In this document: positions 11,401 through 22,925 of the stretch, one piece after another
How the letters are laid out: the number at the start of each line of letters is the position of its first letter
How positions within the stretch are numbered: position 1 is the first letter of the stretch
From: Puccinellia tenuiflora
Taxonomy: Eukaryota; Streptophyta; Magnoliopsida; Poales; Poaceae
Direction: 5' to 3'
Assembly (NCBI GenBank): GCA_012064385.1
Contig: QRDG01001970.1
Coordinates: 76,042 to 140,041 of the forward strand
DNA: 64,000 nt
Position numbers and translations under genes: made by a program
The notes under the pieces: generated by a model
Told to the model about the DNA's origin: nothing
The model's input: the letters and a program-made list of their open reading frames with translations, nothing else
Databases searched by the model: none

Positions 11401-14400
11401 CAAACATCTGTACTGTAAAATATGCAATGGAGGATAGAAAAGGGAAATAAGTTTTTTTTACCACAAACAAAAAAATCCAAAGAAGAAAAGGTTACATCAT
11501 GGACACAACAACGAACAATGTTTGCACTGAGACATTCAAATCCTTTGCTAGAATGCATTCTTTCGGATGCTGTACCCCTCAGACTTCAGCTGAGGTCGGT
11601 CTCACTTTATTTTTCAACTATAGCACCAGAAATAGTTGGTACATATAGTCTTACCACTGGCTATAACACTGCTGAGTGGGACGCAGGCACAAACATCAGT
11701 GACACATTTATTGACAAATGTGGTCCTTCTCCTAGCGTTACGAATAAGAATTTTTGTTCAAGAAATGTCTGTGATTTAAGATCATGATTATTAAATGTTC
11801 GAGAAGTTGCAACTTTTCTTCATTCTCAGATTCATACTATCACCATGCACCGTTAGGACACATCAATATCTAGTACAATCTTTGTGCAAATATAGCAAGC
11901 ACAACTCAAAATCATCACGTATGCAACGTGTGTAGTAAATAATTATTGCAGATGCAACAAGCATAATAACTTGAGCAATCATTATATGCAAATAGAACAA
12001 AAATATTATTCATGCTTATACCATCCTCACATTTAACAGTTATGTTATAGTGAACAATAAGATGATGCTAGGTAAAACATTTTAGAATCCGTTCAGAGTG
12101 AAATTTGAGAACAAATAAAATAATGATGGTAATTTGCTAACATGTTGAAAAAAAAATTAAGACGAGTTTAAATAACAGTGGATAGCTATGTGGTTCCAAT
12201 AACGTAGCAGGCAATTGCCATTTTCCATTAACCATACTAAATACTTACCTTAACTTTGTCATCACCAAGTAGCTCGACAATTTTCCCAGTCCAGAAACAA
12301 TCAGTGTACCACCAGTCAACCAAGTCACCTACTTTCCAAGGACTGCTTACAACTGCTAAAACATCCAACTTCTGGCCAATCTCAGGAATATGCTTCTCCC
12401 AACACCACTGAGGAAAAGGAGGTCGTAACATGAGCTTCCGACCTGCTTTCTGATTACGGCAGTTTGGGGGAATTTGGTAGAGTCTAGTCGAGCTCCTTTC
12501 TGTCAGTAGATGAAAGGAAACATTTAGACGATACAAACTAGTGCTCACAGTCTCAGGTTATGTGCCGTTCACAGGTTTGTTGGCACAGCTTTACAGGAGT
12601 ATGGTTATGCTGAATTGCTAATGGATCATCGAACCTACAAAGTTCTGATGCTTTTGGTTCTATTATACATCCGAAGTTTCACATGTTGATACTACCCCTC
12701 CAAGGAAGAAGGAAGGGAACATTTATAGCGTGAATTTGCAACTGAGATAATGTACATCATAGGCAAAGCATAGCCACAATTCGCTAAAGCATGTACAGTA
12801 TGTGTTAAATATGTACTATAGCTGTTTTAGGTATCCATATACAATACCTGTGCATGTACTCTGTATTAGCCAAGAGCCCATGCTATACACGAGTTGCTAT
12901 CCTCCTAACCGTATGTATCACGCTTTACTCTTCCAACCTAAAGTCGAGCACTCAAGCTTACAATTTTTTTTCTATAATATATATTTCCAACTTCACGCTG
13001 GTGGTAGTACAGTAGCTGTTGGAATCAAGACACAGCAAAGAGTACTGGTAGGTTGAGTGGTTCTTGCAGTCAATGGAGGGTAGATTTGAGCCACAATGCT
13101 TGCTTGTTATCATTAAACTTTAGCTGTACTAAATCCTACCTCATGAGATTGATGAAGCATGTGTTTTCAATATGTTAGTGCAGAAATTTGAGAAAGTAAA
13201 CACTATCTATATGAAGTACATTTTTTGTATATTATGGATAACATGTCATAGTCATACGAAACAACATTGACGTGAACACGCACGCGCACACACACAAGTA
13301 ACTTTTGTTTACTTTTGCCCACTTAAGGCGGAAGACAACATTACGCCTCGTGTTTTTACTATATTTTGCACTAGTTTCAGCAATTGGGGTACTTGTTTCA
13401 GGGATTAAATCCTTCTCTGAATGGCCTGACTGATTTTGGTATCCCAGCAAAGTAGGTGTGTCTCCAGTGCATTGCAGGCTGGGTTTGTTGGAGCTCCTTC
13501 AAAATATCAAGTAGGGGCAGACCATAGATCAGTTTATAGCTTACATGCTGCAAAACTGAAGCCTGGATCATCTCTCAAGCTACGAAAAAAACACCTCGGC
13601 TAAGCGTAAGCTGCAAACGTATCCCGGTAATGGAAAGGGAGCTAAGCTAGAAATTGCAAATAAAATAAAGTTCACCATCATCTCAAGATAGCCTCGACAA
13701 TATTATCAGCATAATACTTCTCTTTAAAAATTGGGCCAGAGAACTAAAACAATCATGCAAATACAAAATTACCCAGACAAAGCTAGCACAGAAATAAAAA
13801 ATTCGAATAAAAGCTAATAATATATATATTATTTGGTTCTCCATATGAAAAATAACATATATAGAAGACAAGGAATAAAATTATTGCTCACTTTCCTCTG
13901 GATAGTCTATATACTCCACTTGACAATCCATGTGACCGTTCCTGATATACATATCGCTGATCTGAATGTAAAATTGAAACGATTTAGTAATAGGCTAATA
14001 GGCCATCTCATTATATATATGTAAAAAAGGCATCTGTCCAAAATTAAAAAGAACATGAATACGCATGAGATGGATTGTCACAAAATTAGATAAGTGGATT
14101 ATCATTTGTTTTACCTTTTTTTTTACTGAAAGACTAAAAAGGAGCCCTCGATAGTATAAGTCTGAGCACCAAGGTTCTAACTCTCTGGTAGAGTCCTGCA
14201 CCCCCAACTGGACCACACTACCAAGCAGTGGTTCTCCTCGACCAAAATATGAAAGAACACATCTCAGTGCAGCTGCTAAATGTCTACGTCAACACCCTCA
14301 TGGTCTGCGCCTTACTTCTCTAGGGTGGAAATTATGCCAAAAGTAACGCCGCGAAACCTTTACGAATCCTGCTCTATAGGGTGTCATCTTCATGTTTGGT

Positions 14401-14834
14401 GGTTCATTCATTGTTAGTCATCAAGGTAGGAACAAACCCATGAGACATGTAATTATTTAGATCTAATCTGATCTTGATATGGTGTCCACCATGGACTACA
14501 CTTCATCAAGCACTATAAGTAGAGGGGTCACATGCGCTGGTTGGCATGAAAAACAGATCTTCTCCTATAGGCGTCTTCATCTAGTCCTATTAAGGATGTA
14601 TACTACTTGGCACTCCTACAATTGTCAGGTTTGATGACATACGACATGGAAGCAAGAGAGGAAGGAAACGGTTTCCAAAAGAGAGATGTCTTTACGTCAT
14701 TACATGTATTAACAAGCAACAGTTCAAGAGGTTACTAGTTCAACCTTGCAACGGAACCATGCACCCCTGTAACCAACACGGAAGGATCTGATCTCTACAG
14801 CATCTCCAACTTTAAACGGGAGTATCAGATCCAT
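8440..14834 (-). CDS. Agenet (plant Tudor-like)/DUF724-type protein, six coding exons
   Basis: Exons on the minus strand are 14745-14834, 13892-13961, 12249-12499, 11198-11314, 10374-10422 and 8440-9038. All junctions are GT-AG and the phases join to one 391-residue protein. Residues 1-54 form a first Agenet-like unit (FKVGDAVEIRS, GYRGAWFRCK, CQVEYIDYPEEK). Residues about 55-175 hold a second (KVGDLVDWWYTDCFWTGKIV, GGCWDADLEDLRPALDWSLE). The last exon is a polar, Ser/Cys-rich tail with no known domain, ending in a helical segment. Agenet domains are Royal-family folds related to Tudor; family members are linked to chromatin or RNA-associated transport, but the ligand cannot be told here. Introns carry a LINE piece (10905-11165) and coding-like debris (9495-10070). 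The gene looks intact. Exon 5 (49 bp) is the least certain exon. Confidence 0.85.
9495..10070 (+). pseudogene. Coding-like debris inside the last Agenet intron
   Basis: Plus-strand segments read like protein in changing frames, for example DLHRQRRADVQYKNELNLPQ near 9515-9575 and NGLRVLIDKACKYMSDCTAD near 9875-9930. Stops and frameshifts separate them. This suggests a decayed gene copy or retroposed fragment. I do not recognise the parent protein. Confidence 0.35.
10905..11165 (-). mobile_element. LINE reverse-transcriptase 3'-end fragment in an Agenet intron
   Basis: The minus strand reads PKHRNAFVFDNRQTNVASLF followed by AEAKQWALAGATGL. This matches the tail of plant LINE ORF2 proteins (the xRNxxVF...EAxxWxxAG pattern after the zf-RVT region). 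Strongly 5'-truncated; the intron seems to splice around it. Confidence 0.65.
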
Positions 14835-15505
14835 TTTGAGCCAGCAAACTACACAAATAAAAAGTTGTGTCAACAGCTCAGGAAGATTTAGTATAATCAC
14901 ATGGTCAGCAAAGTCAAATAAGATGCATGCATCAGATATCTACACTTAACAGCATGACTGAATAGTTCTATCATGAGCAGTAACCGCTACTACCATTCAG
15001 TTTATGTGTACACTACACACCCAAACCCTACGCACAAACTAACGAAGCAAGCGCCTAACATCTAGATGTTGCAAGAATAAATAAATAAAAAATCGAAACA
15101 GATGCCCAAGGCCATGGACAGGAACTTCTGTTCACCAAGATCTTAGGCTTTCCCTTACAGTACACATATGCTGGATCTTAGGCATCCCTCCCCCCGTGTG
15201 TTATAGACAGTGCATAACAGAAGGCGTATCCACATTGCCAATGCCAAACCACTGGAAGGCTCTGGGGGTGTGGCAATGGCTGCTGCCGGACCGTACCTGG
15301 GGGTCTGAATCTCTCGCCGTTCCCGACCCGTCCCAATCCTAGCTAGGTATAATATATCTGCGAGGAAACCTGAGATCATGCGCAGAAACAAAACGAATTG
15401 ACTCAGCAGTCAGCACGGAACCTGTTGAAACAAGGGAGGTGGGCGGAAAGAAAGAAAGGGAGGGCTAAAGAAGATTAGATCCCACCGTATTGAGCAGAGG
15501 TTTAC

Positions 15506-15740
15506 CTCGCCGGAAGGGGGGAAAGGCCCCCGCTGTGCGGCCGGCGCGTGGTGTCTTCCGCCGATTTGATCCTCTCGCCGGCCGAATTGAGGTGCGCCTC
15601 CTCCGGCCACAGCCCACCGTGCTCCGAGCCGACCCAGGTGCGCCTCGTTGAGTTCAGGCTCAGGTGCGCCTCCTCCGGGGTCCGGCCAGACACAGACTCT
15701 GTCTCCTGCCCCCGGGAAACCCCCCAATGTCTTCTCTTTT
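15506..15740 (-). promoter_or_regulatory. Probable 5'UTR exon of the Agenet gene
   Basis: A GC-rich block ends (minus strand) at a good donor, GCGAG/GTAAAC, at 15506. A matching acceptor, TGTAG/TTTGCTGG, sits at 14848, 14 bp before the ATG at 14834. A spliced leader of this kind is common for plant chromatin genes. The upstream limit is a guess. Confidence 0.45.
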
Positions 15741-16525
15741 GTTGACGAACACAAAAAAAAACAATGCAAACTTGATCGGAGCTGGGCCAAAACAAAGTCC
15801 CAACCCGGTACATACACAGGGCCTGTTTGGTTACTCGTACGGATTTTGATCTCTTTGCATGTATGACTCGTCAGAGCGTGATGGCTGGTAAGGAGAAACG
15901 CAGACCGAACCATGTCCATGGGAGCAGTCCCATTGTGATCAATGTGCCTCACCTTCCAGTTGCATCTACTGTTCGTCTTGAAGGTCATGGTCCTTGGGAT
16001 GATGCCTAGGTGCTGATGGAAGGAAGGAGGGATTGGAAGCAAATCCAACCCGACCACCTTGTAGAAAATAGGTTGGAGAAACCTCCTTGTGGAAGTGTCC
16101 TACCTTCACACACACCCCCTCGGTCTCTTAGCAGAGCTGATCACGTTGCTTGATGACTGAAAAAGAAATACCTAGTGATTACAACTGGGCACACATAATC
16201 TAGGCACTGGATGTGTCAATCACACCCAAATATGTGCCTAGTATGAACATAGCACATAATGAACTTTTGATAGTTCCAACTAAAGGATCAAGAGAATGTA
16301 CAACCAATGATTGGCATTTTAAAGTAATTGCGTTGAAATAAGCCTCATAACAACATTGCAAAGACAATTCAAAGGGACTACTCCACGACACGAGGGAGCA
16401 TGTACAAGAAATATCTTTGTAATCCCCTTATCGAAAAAAGGTAGTGTAGGATAATCCCTTGTATGTAATATTGCAAAGTTTAATCATCGCATCAAACAAC
16501 TGTCTCATACATACAGAACAACACA

Positions 16526-16721
16526 ATAGTTCTAACAGGTCTCGCAATACCATAGAGAAGGCATATTTATACTAGTTGTGCAATACCAGTTATTGTAGGT
16601 CATCTACTGGAGAAATTTTGACAATAGTTCCAACAGATGTGCCTACCGTAGCAGAGGGAAGGCATATCCAAACTAGTTGTGCGTGCTCCTTGCTACAGTA
16701 GGCCATCTGCTGGAGACATTG
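16526..16721 (+). repeat. Two-copy direct repeat, about 97 bp unit
   Basis: Units at about 16526-16622 and 16623-16721 share CAATAGTTC, GAAGGCATAT, ACTAGTTGTGC and TAGGYCATCTRCTGGAGA in the same order, diverged by roughly a quarter. Confidence 0.6.
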
Positions 16722-16805
16722 CTGTATTTTAATCACGGGAAGATTCAACAATATGAAAAAATAGTGTAATGCATAAAAGCAAGCCTCATCCCTTACACTA
16801 CAAAA

Positions 16806-17148
16806 AACACGCAGTGGAAAGAGATGATAATGTTGTACCAACAAACATGCACAACTACTGTGCTTGTACAATGTACAAGTATCACTTCCATTAATATTGT
16901 ACCACATTTTAATCACCAGATAATGAAAAATAGTGGCAAAGATAATCAGGGGCGGATCTAGAGGGTGGACAGGGTGGTCCACGAACATCAATAAGAAAGT
17001 GCCTCATACAAACAACACACAATGGAAGAGAGCGAGACGGTCGTACCAATAAACATGCACAAGCATTGTGCTTGTACAATGCATAAGGTACGGTAGTATC
17101 ACCCCTTACACTAATATGGTGTCACATTTTAATCTTTGGCTATATGAA
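16806..17148 (+). repeat. Two-copy direct repeat, about 205 bp apart
   Basis: Segments at 16806-16927 and 17010-17148 share AAACATGCACAA, TGTGCTTGTACAATG and CACATTTTAATC in order. The spacer contains the GC-rich 16950-16984 piece. Confidence 0.55.
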
Positions 17149-17679
17149 GAAGTAAAGAACAATTAGCCTCATAAAACAATCACACAACACCTAAGAGATG
17201 ATCCCTTAGTACCTGTGATCATGCATGTCGACCTTCATTCTTGTGACGGTTTCGAATTCGGTCAATGTGACGTTTTCGAATTCGGTCAACCGTTTGAAAT
17301 TCCCTTTGACGAGTAGATTCATATCGCCATTTCGCACAATTTTTGTGCTCTAAAACTTTTGCTTCGACGGTTCTAGACAAGTATATCTACATCTCGCTAT
17401 TGTATTGTGGGTTGTAGGTTGTGTACGTGTTCATGGTGTGCTTTGTTAACGTGTTATTCAACTCTATGTCACTTAACACATCGATCATCTATTTTATCAG
17501 TCCACCGTTCACGACAAAGGTTTACATAAAAAATAAATACGGATCAACGATATGATTACATTCCAGCAATTGATTTCGAGTTTCGGATTCAAGTTTAGAC
17601 CATTTTTATGCAACTTTGTTCAAATTCATCGGTTTGATATTTCATTTGACTACTAGCCACTACCGGAAATGAATATTTT

Positions 17680-18310
17680 GCCGTGAGGCAAAAATACACG
17701 GTAGAGGCCTCCCGGAACACGGCAAAGAATGTGCCGTGAGGACTCTCACGGCAAAGGTCACACGGCAATGTTTCCGTCGGCAAAGAACATTTGCCGTGTA
17801 CTTTCCGGAAAAATACTCGGCAAAGTGTTTGCCGTGTGTCTGCCTATGGTCACGGCACAAAATATGTGTCAGTGCGTGTCAGAACTTGGTCAACGAGGGA
17901 CCATTTCTTTGCCGTGTGCCACGTTAAAAAACCACACGGCAAATGCGTCTCCTTTGCCGTGAGCCTCCCTCTGCCCGCACGGCACCTTTTTCTGCTTTGC
18001 CGTGTGTCCCTCTAAAAAACGCACGGCACCTTTTTCTCCTTTGCCGTGTGTCCCTCTGAAAAACTCACGGCACAGATTTATGGTTTGCCGTGTGTCCCTC
18101 TGAAAAACTCACGGCACAGATTTCTCCTTTGCCGTGTGCCGCGTCAAAATACACACGGCAAAGAACCTGTGTCGATATCCCAGCCTCAGCCCTTTGCCGT
18201 GTACCGCGATTAAAAGCGCACGGCAAAGTGACCATATGGTCATCAGCACCGTGCCAGGAGCACAGGCTGCCGCCACGTGTGGGCTTTGCCGTGTGCTGGT
18301 ACACGGCAAA
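17680..18310. repeat. Subterminal repeat zone of the CACTA element (left)
   Basis: Dense copies of TTTGCCGTG and CACGGCAAA, often arranged as facing pairs 20-50 bp apart with spacers such as TGTCCCTCT. These are presumed transposase-binding sites. The zone makes long chance ORFs on both strands, which are not genes. Confidence 0.8.
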
Positions 18311-18969
18311 GTGACCATAATGTCACATTTTATTCTGTTTTTTCTAGAATTCCTGCATTTTACAAATAATTGACAGAATAATTCACAGATCACAATTTTC
18401 ACACAATCACATATATAAACACAATCCATAACTTATATAAACACAATCAAACTCCTCCATAAGATTAATTTCAAACTCCACATAGCATATAGTATAGAAA
18501 TAATCTCATACATCACATAGACATCATTATCCATAGTTCAAGTCAAACACGACATGAACTCCACTCCACGACGATGAACGGTGACTTGAAACACCACATG
18601 GACTCTTCGACGATGGACGGAAGGCGAAGATGGACGTCTTTGTTGATCGTCCTACAAGTTATACAAAAATCATGAGTGGTAATGTCATGGGCATAATTAA
18701 ACTAACTAAGTTAAAGTGACAAGTTTGACAACTAAAAGAACTAAGTTTCAACGTCACGGGCATAATAAAACTAATTAAGTAGAAATGGCAAGTATAACAA
18801 CTAAAATACCTAAGTAGAAATGGCAACTAGAATAGTTGAAGTAACTAAGTGGAAATGGCAAGTTTGGTTGGCTATGTCGATCTAAGTGAGACATGAAGTA
18901 AGTTTTTGAATGAGTGGCAGCAAGTTCAAATGGTAACTAACCTGATCCTTCTGCGACGGAGTAGGTCCT

Positions 18970-20949
18970 CAACATCATTGCGGCTGAGAAGGATCCTGAT
19001 CCTACACGTTTGCAAGAAAATGATAAGTTTGACAACTAGATGGAAATGGCATTGGTATGAAAAGAAAGCGGACTAAAACTTCGAAGAAAGAGTCATGCGA
19101 GCATACCCACGGAAGCCTCCGGACAACGGAAGGGTTTGTGAAGAGGGGCTGCTGCTCCGGATCGTCCTGCCCACCAGGCGGCGGCTGCGGTGCCATCGAG
19201 TGAGATCCACCCGCCGATCCTGGAACCATCTACAACATGGAAAAATGCTCGCATTACAAAAGATACCTAAGTTACAACAGTAAGATGGATAGAATGACAA
19301 GTTTGACGACATACCCATGGGAAGCTCGGTGGAACAAAAGTCCCGTCCGCAGGAGCCAAGCGCTGCATGTGGGTCGTCATCCACTCCATCATCTGCCGTG
19401 ACGCCTCCTGCTGCTGCTGGATCTGCTCCTGCTGCAGTCGGATCTGCTCCTGCTGCTGCGCATAGAGCACCTGCTGCTGACTAACCTGCTCCCGGAGCTG
19501 GTCGACAACCAGACTCGAAACTCGTGGGCGGGTCTCCACAGCGGGCGCACCAGGAGCCCTCCCCTTGCGGACCTGGCGCAGGCCCGGGACGGTGCGAGGG
19601 TCGACGGAGCCGTCACCTATCCACAACCGGCCATTCCCCTTGCCTCCCCCCGCAAGCACGACAGCCTCGACGTCAAGTGGACTGGTGAGAGGGTCAGCAT
19701 CCTCACCGTTGCGCTCCTTGAACTTCGCCGTGTACCCCTCGCTCCGGAGCTGGGCGCCGGGGTTGATCCACAACGACCCCGTCTCAGGATCCGGCTCATC
19801 CATCTTCCGGAACTTTGACCAAACGGCGAAGGTCGAGGGCTCTACGCCGGTCTTCACTTTCTGCAAAGAGAGCACGAACATAGGTGAAAAGCAGCAAATA
19901 TTGCAAAAGAGAGCACGAACTTAGGTGGACTAAAGAATGCATTTGCTCACCTCAGTTAGCACGCATTGAGAGAGGCTGCGGCTGCCTTGGCGGTGTGTTC
20001 CACCCTTGTTGTACGCCCGCTTTGCCTTTCCCTCCTCGTGGAGCTTGAGGAACTCCTTGCTAGTCCACCACGCTACCATCGCAAGGTGGCACTGATGATT
20101 GTTACCAACGTAGAGAGGAGGCACCTGCATACACATAACACACATATTAATGATATTACATGGCGGTCAACAAAATTGATAATGTACAAATGCGGCTACC
20201 TGCAGGTACTGCCATGGCTGCATCAAGATGTCCCGGGCACGCTTCTTGTCGATCTTGATCTTCTTCTCGGCGTACCAATTGCGGACACTGTTCACCCGAG
20301 CCTCGTAGTGCATGTCCCTCACCATCTTGGAGGCCATCTCCACAAGGACCGCCGTGCACTGGGCCTCGTGCTCCGGCCGGTAGGAGAAGTAGTTCTGCTA
20401 GCATGCACATAGGTAGAATAGGGTTAAAGCCACTAGTGAAATCTAGGATTTATAGAAGTCAAGCAAACTTACCCAGAAGTAGCGGAGTGTCTTCTCCGCC
20501 ATGTTCGCCTCCTCGTCCTCGGGATCCTCCGCGTAGGTGTAATGCTTGAACGTCCAAGCTACAGTCGTGGTACCATCTGGGAGGGTGACAATCCCAGGGA
20601 AGAACTTGCGCACAAGACATCCAAGGATGCTCGAGTAGGTACGCTGTCCCTTGGCCTTAGCAGGCACGTACTCAAACGATCTACACAATGAAAAAATCAA
20701 AATTAGTATGGTTAGCGGGTCAAAACACAAGTGAAAAAGCAAAAATTGAACATGAATAATTAGATGTACCTTGCCCCGGTGGGAACGAGAAGCGTGTGAC
20801 GTGAGCCGTAAGGAAGATCGGGGAGGGTCGCGGCCCCCCGCTGATACGGCGGCTTACTCTGTGGCGGAGGGATAGTCGGGTCCGTCTCAACCCACTCCTC
20901 CTCCGGCGGCTCCCACTGCAGCGACGGGTCAAGCTCGAACGTGCCCTCG
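18970..20949 (-). pseudogene. CACTA ORF1-type (plant En/Spm-associated, Transposase_24-like) protein, 5'-truncated
   Basis: Minus-strand exons with good splice sites: about 20949 to 20770, 20680-20473, 20394-20200, 20124-19951, 19860-19315, 19229-19107, then a terminal exon reaching a stop near 18970. The frame joins throughout. The protein starts in a Pro-rich stretch (LDPSLQWEPPEEEW), then has a conserved globular part (VRKFFPGIVTLPDGTTTVAW, AYNKGGTHRQGSRSLSQCVL). It ends in a Gln-rich coiled coil (about 19400-19500) and a Pro/Gln tail. The AYNKGGTHRQG-type motif is typical of proteins carried by grass CACTA elements beside the TNP2 transposase. No ATG precedes the first exon: the frame begins right where the subterminal repeats stop, so the 5' exon was lost by internal deletion. 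Confidence 0.7.
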
Positions 20950-21295
20950 TGCTGCCCTCACGGCAAAGAGGTTCCCGCGATTTTTTTTAGGACGCGGGAA
21001 CGATGCGCGCGACGGGAAATGTTTTCCCGCGAAATGTTGAGGACCGGCGGCAAATTTTGGTCAAATTTTTTGCCGTGACAAATGGTAAGACACACGGTAA
21101 AGAATCTTTGCCGAGAGGGCTGGCTTTGCCGTGTGCATTATTCACGTTTTGCCGTGTGGTTTTCTTTGCCGTGTGTTGTCGTTTTTGTTTGCCGTGAGTC
21201 CTTGTATCCTCGCACGGCATATATTTCTTTGCCGTGTTCCGCAGTCCGGACTGCTCACGGCAAAGATTGGTTCACACGGCAAATCTCGATTTTCC
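20945..21295. repeat. Subterminal repeat zone of the CACTA element (right)
   Basis: The same TTTGCCGTG/CACGGCAAA motifs as on the left, running directly into the truncated ORF1 frame at about 20949. This places the internal deletion junction. Confidence 0.75.
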
Positions 21296-21305
21296 GGTAG
21301 TGAGC

Positions 21306-21824
21306 TTTATCTCGTTGTTCCACATAACTCTCGTATTGTTATTTTTTTATTTCAAATTCCATAGATGAAGTTGTTCTAAGTGTGGGTGTGGGTGTAGATG
21401 ACAATGCAAAGAAGAGGTGAGAGTAAATATAACTGCACAACAGAGCGTTGCATCATGGGAGCAAACCCATATAAAAAACGTCGGTGCTGATGTTTGGGAA
21501 ACTAGCTCAAAATCTCCCCTACTGCCATGTGGTGGTTGTGGTGACGATCATCGGAGCATGACACATCATCCGAGTGTGTTCAGGACCTCGTTACTTATGA
21601 TTGTAAGTATGTTCCGGTTAATCAATAAAGCTTCTCTGTTTCGGTTCCTCTCAGAATACGAAAATATCGGACAGAGATTAGATTTAGCAAGACCGGTAGA
21701 ACAACAAAGAGGATCACTTCATAATGTTATACGACAAATGAGGACCATAGAACACACAGAAGCTTAATAAGCAGTCTACATGCATGTCATATATACGACA
21801 TGATCCCCCTACTAGAAAGTTGGA
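21306..21824. other. Intergenic DNA between the CACTA element and the F-box gene
   Basis: No gene recognised. The part near 21825 should be the 3' flank of the minus-strand F-box gene. Confidence 0.5.
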
Positions 21825-22793
21825 TCAATTTAATCCTGCAACGTAGGGAAAAAACCAATGATCGTTAGATTCATGCACACCACCGGACCCCCTGTAGGTA
21901 AACGGGCCGCAGAAGCCTCCGCCTTCCCCGACCATGATCGACATATCCTTGAGGTTTTCCACCGGACGCCACCCGCCGCGCTGTCCCTCCACGTAGCGGT
22001 GCACCTTGTAACGTCGTCGTTCTCGTTGCGGGTCGTAGTGGGTGTGGTAGTAGCTCTGGTACTCCTGCGTTTCCGTGCTGCTCACCATGAGAACTCCATC
22101 ACGCGACACGGACTCGGTGAGGACGGCCCACACCTGCTCCTGCTGCGGGTTCGTGAGTCGCCTCGCGCTGATCACGCCGCCGGCGGCGGGCACCCAGGCA
22201 TTCAGCTCGGCGTAGCAGGTAACCGTGTAGAAGGCTCCCCGGTGGAAGATGACGTCCAGGTACTTGTGCGGCATGCCCCTCGGAGGGCGCAGCGTGGCCC
22301 ACGACGTGGCGCCGGGGCTAAGGTAGGAGATGCCGCGGCCGTTGCTGTGCAGCAGCATCACGGCGTACGTGCCCAGCCGGCGGCCGGGAGCCAGCGCCGC
22401 CTTACGGAACATGTGGCTCCAGAAGCGGAGCTCCCCTTTGGTGTTGACTAGTTTCGGCCGCTTCTTGCCGGGAAGGGTGTCGGTGAAGGGAGGCAGCGGG
22501 AAGCTCCGGCGAGTGAAGCAGGGGTCCCGCAGGGACATGGCCCACGTGTCGTCGTCAACGGTGACGGCCCAGCCGTAGGAGCTGCAGCCGATGATGCGCG
22601 CCCTCCACCAGGAGGATATCTTGTGCGGCAGGTTGGGCCGTCCTCCAAGCAGGCGGAGGCGCGTGGTCTTAAGCGCGCGGCGCCATGACCCGCAGACGGC
22701 GGCGCAGCGGACGTTGTCCAAGGGCCCGACGCGCCGGGCGATCTCGTCCAGCGCCCCGATCGGCAGGTCGGAAAAGCCCACGGCGGACGCCAT
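21825..22793 (-). CDS. F-box/DUF295-like protein, intronless
   Basis: A 322-residue frame from the ATG at 22793 (MASAVGFSDLPIGALDEIAR) to a TAA at 21825. Residues about 8-50 form an F-box (LPIGALDEIARRV, VRCAAVCGSWRRAL), which would bind SKP1 in an SCF ubiquitin ligase. The rest resembles the DUF295 substrate-side domain of the large grass F-box family (RRSFPLPPF, LHSNGRGISYLSPGATSWATL, DVIFHRGAFYTVTCYAELNAW). An upstream in-frame ATG at 22925 is rejected because it lies above the TATA box. The protein stops at SNDHWFFPYVAGLN, where relatives usually continue for some tens of residues, so the C-terminus may be lost. Targets of this family are mostly unknown. Confidence 0.85.
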   Translation of the reverse strand: MASAVGFSDLPIGALDEIARRVGPLDNVRCAAVCGSWRRALKTTRLRLLGGRPNLPHKISSWWRARIIGCSSYGWAVTVDDDTWAMSLRDPCFTRRSFPLPPFTDTLPGKKRPKLVNTKGELRFWSHMFRKAALAPGRRLGTYAVMLLHSNGRGISYLSPGATSWATLRPPRGMPHKYLDVIFHRGAFYTVTCYAELNAWVPAAGGVISARRLTNPQQEQVWAVLTESVSRDGVLMVSSTETQEYQSYYHTHYDPQRERRRYKVHRYVEGQRGGWRPVENLKDMSIMVGEGGGFCGPFTYRGSGGVHESNDHWFFPYVAGLN

Positions 22794-22843
22794 CACCAAG
22801 CTAGTTTGTCGACGTTGTGATGTTTGGATGTTGTGTGTTTGAG

Positions 22844-22854
22844 GATTATATAAA
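22844..22854 (-). promoter_or_regulatory. TATA box of the F-box gene
   Basis: The minus strand reads CTTTATATAATCC about 55 bp above the ATG at 22793, giving a short leader. It argues against the longer 22925 start. Confidence 0.65.
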
Positions 22855-22925
22855 GGGCTGGGCGACGGAGTACTTGGTTGGCTTGGCCCCAACGAAACCT
22901 GAACATACATGGACTCCCCAATCAC

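Larger units (their letters stand above)
15741..17657. other. Intergenic DNA with local direct repeats
   Basis: No gene seen. A plus-strand frame at about 15850-16010 looks weakly coding but has no domain. Two blocks of imperfect direct repeats are listed separately. A 35-bp GC-rich piece at about 16950-16984 interrupts the second block and looks like a small insertion. Confidence 0.4.
17658..21302 (-). mobile_element. CACTA (En/Spm) transposon, 3,645 bp, TSD AGC
   Basis: The left end reads CACTACCGGAAA and the right end is its complement, TTTCCGGTAGTG. Both are bounded by the 3-bp duplication AGC (17655-17657 and 21303-21305). The subterminal zones (17680-18310 and 20945-21295) contain many TTTGCCGTG/CACGGCAAA motifs in both orientations, the binding-site type seen in CACTA elements. 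Autonomous members are usually far longer and encode a TNP2-type transposase, which is absent here. Only an ORF1-type gene remains (see 18970-20949), so this is a deletion derivative that would need help in trans. Exact ends and TSD suggest a fairly recent insertion. Confidence 0.93.

Noticed and set aside
11422..11787. Possible extra exon of the Agenet gene between exons 3 and 4
   Set aside because: Exon 3 joins exon 4 in phase and in family order (VKIECPEIPFGEGG); the intervening frame on either strand adds nothing recognisable.
15410..16057. 215-residue minus-strand ORF near the Agenet promoter
   Set aside because: It spans the probable 5'UTR exon and unrelated upstream DNA; no domain.
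17729..18429. Multiple ORFs in the CACTA subterminal zones
   Set aside because: They are translations of TTTGCCGTG/CACGGCAAA repeats in all frames.
22794..22925. Longer F-box start at 22925
   Set aside because: It lies upstream of the TATA box at 22844-22854, so it would not be in the transcript.
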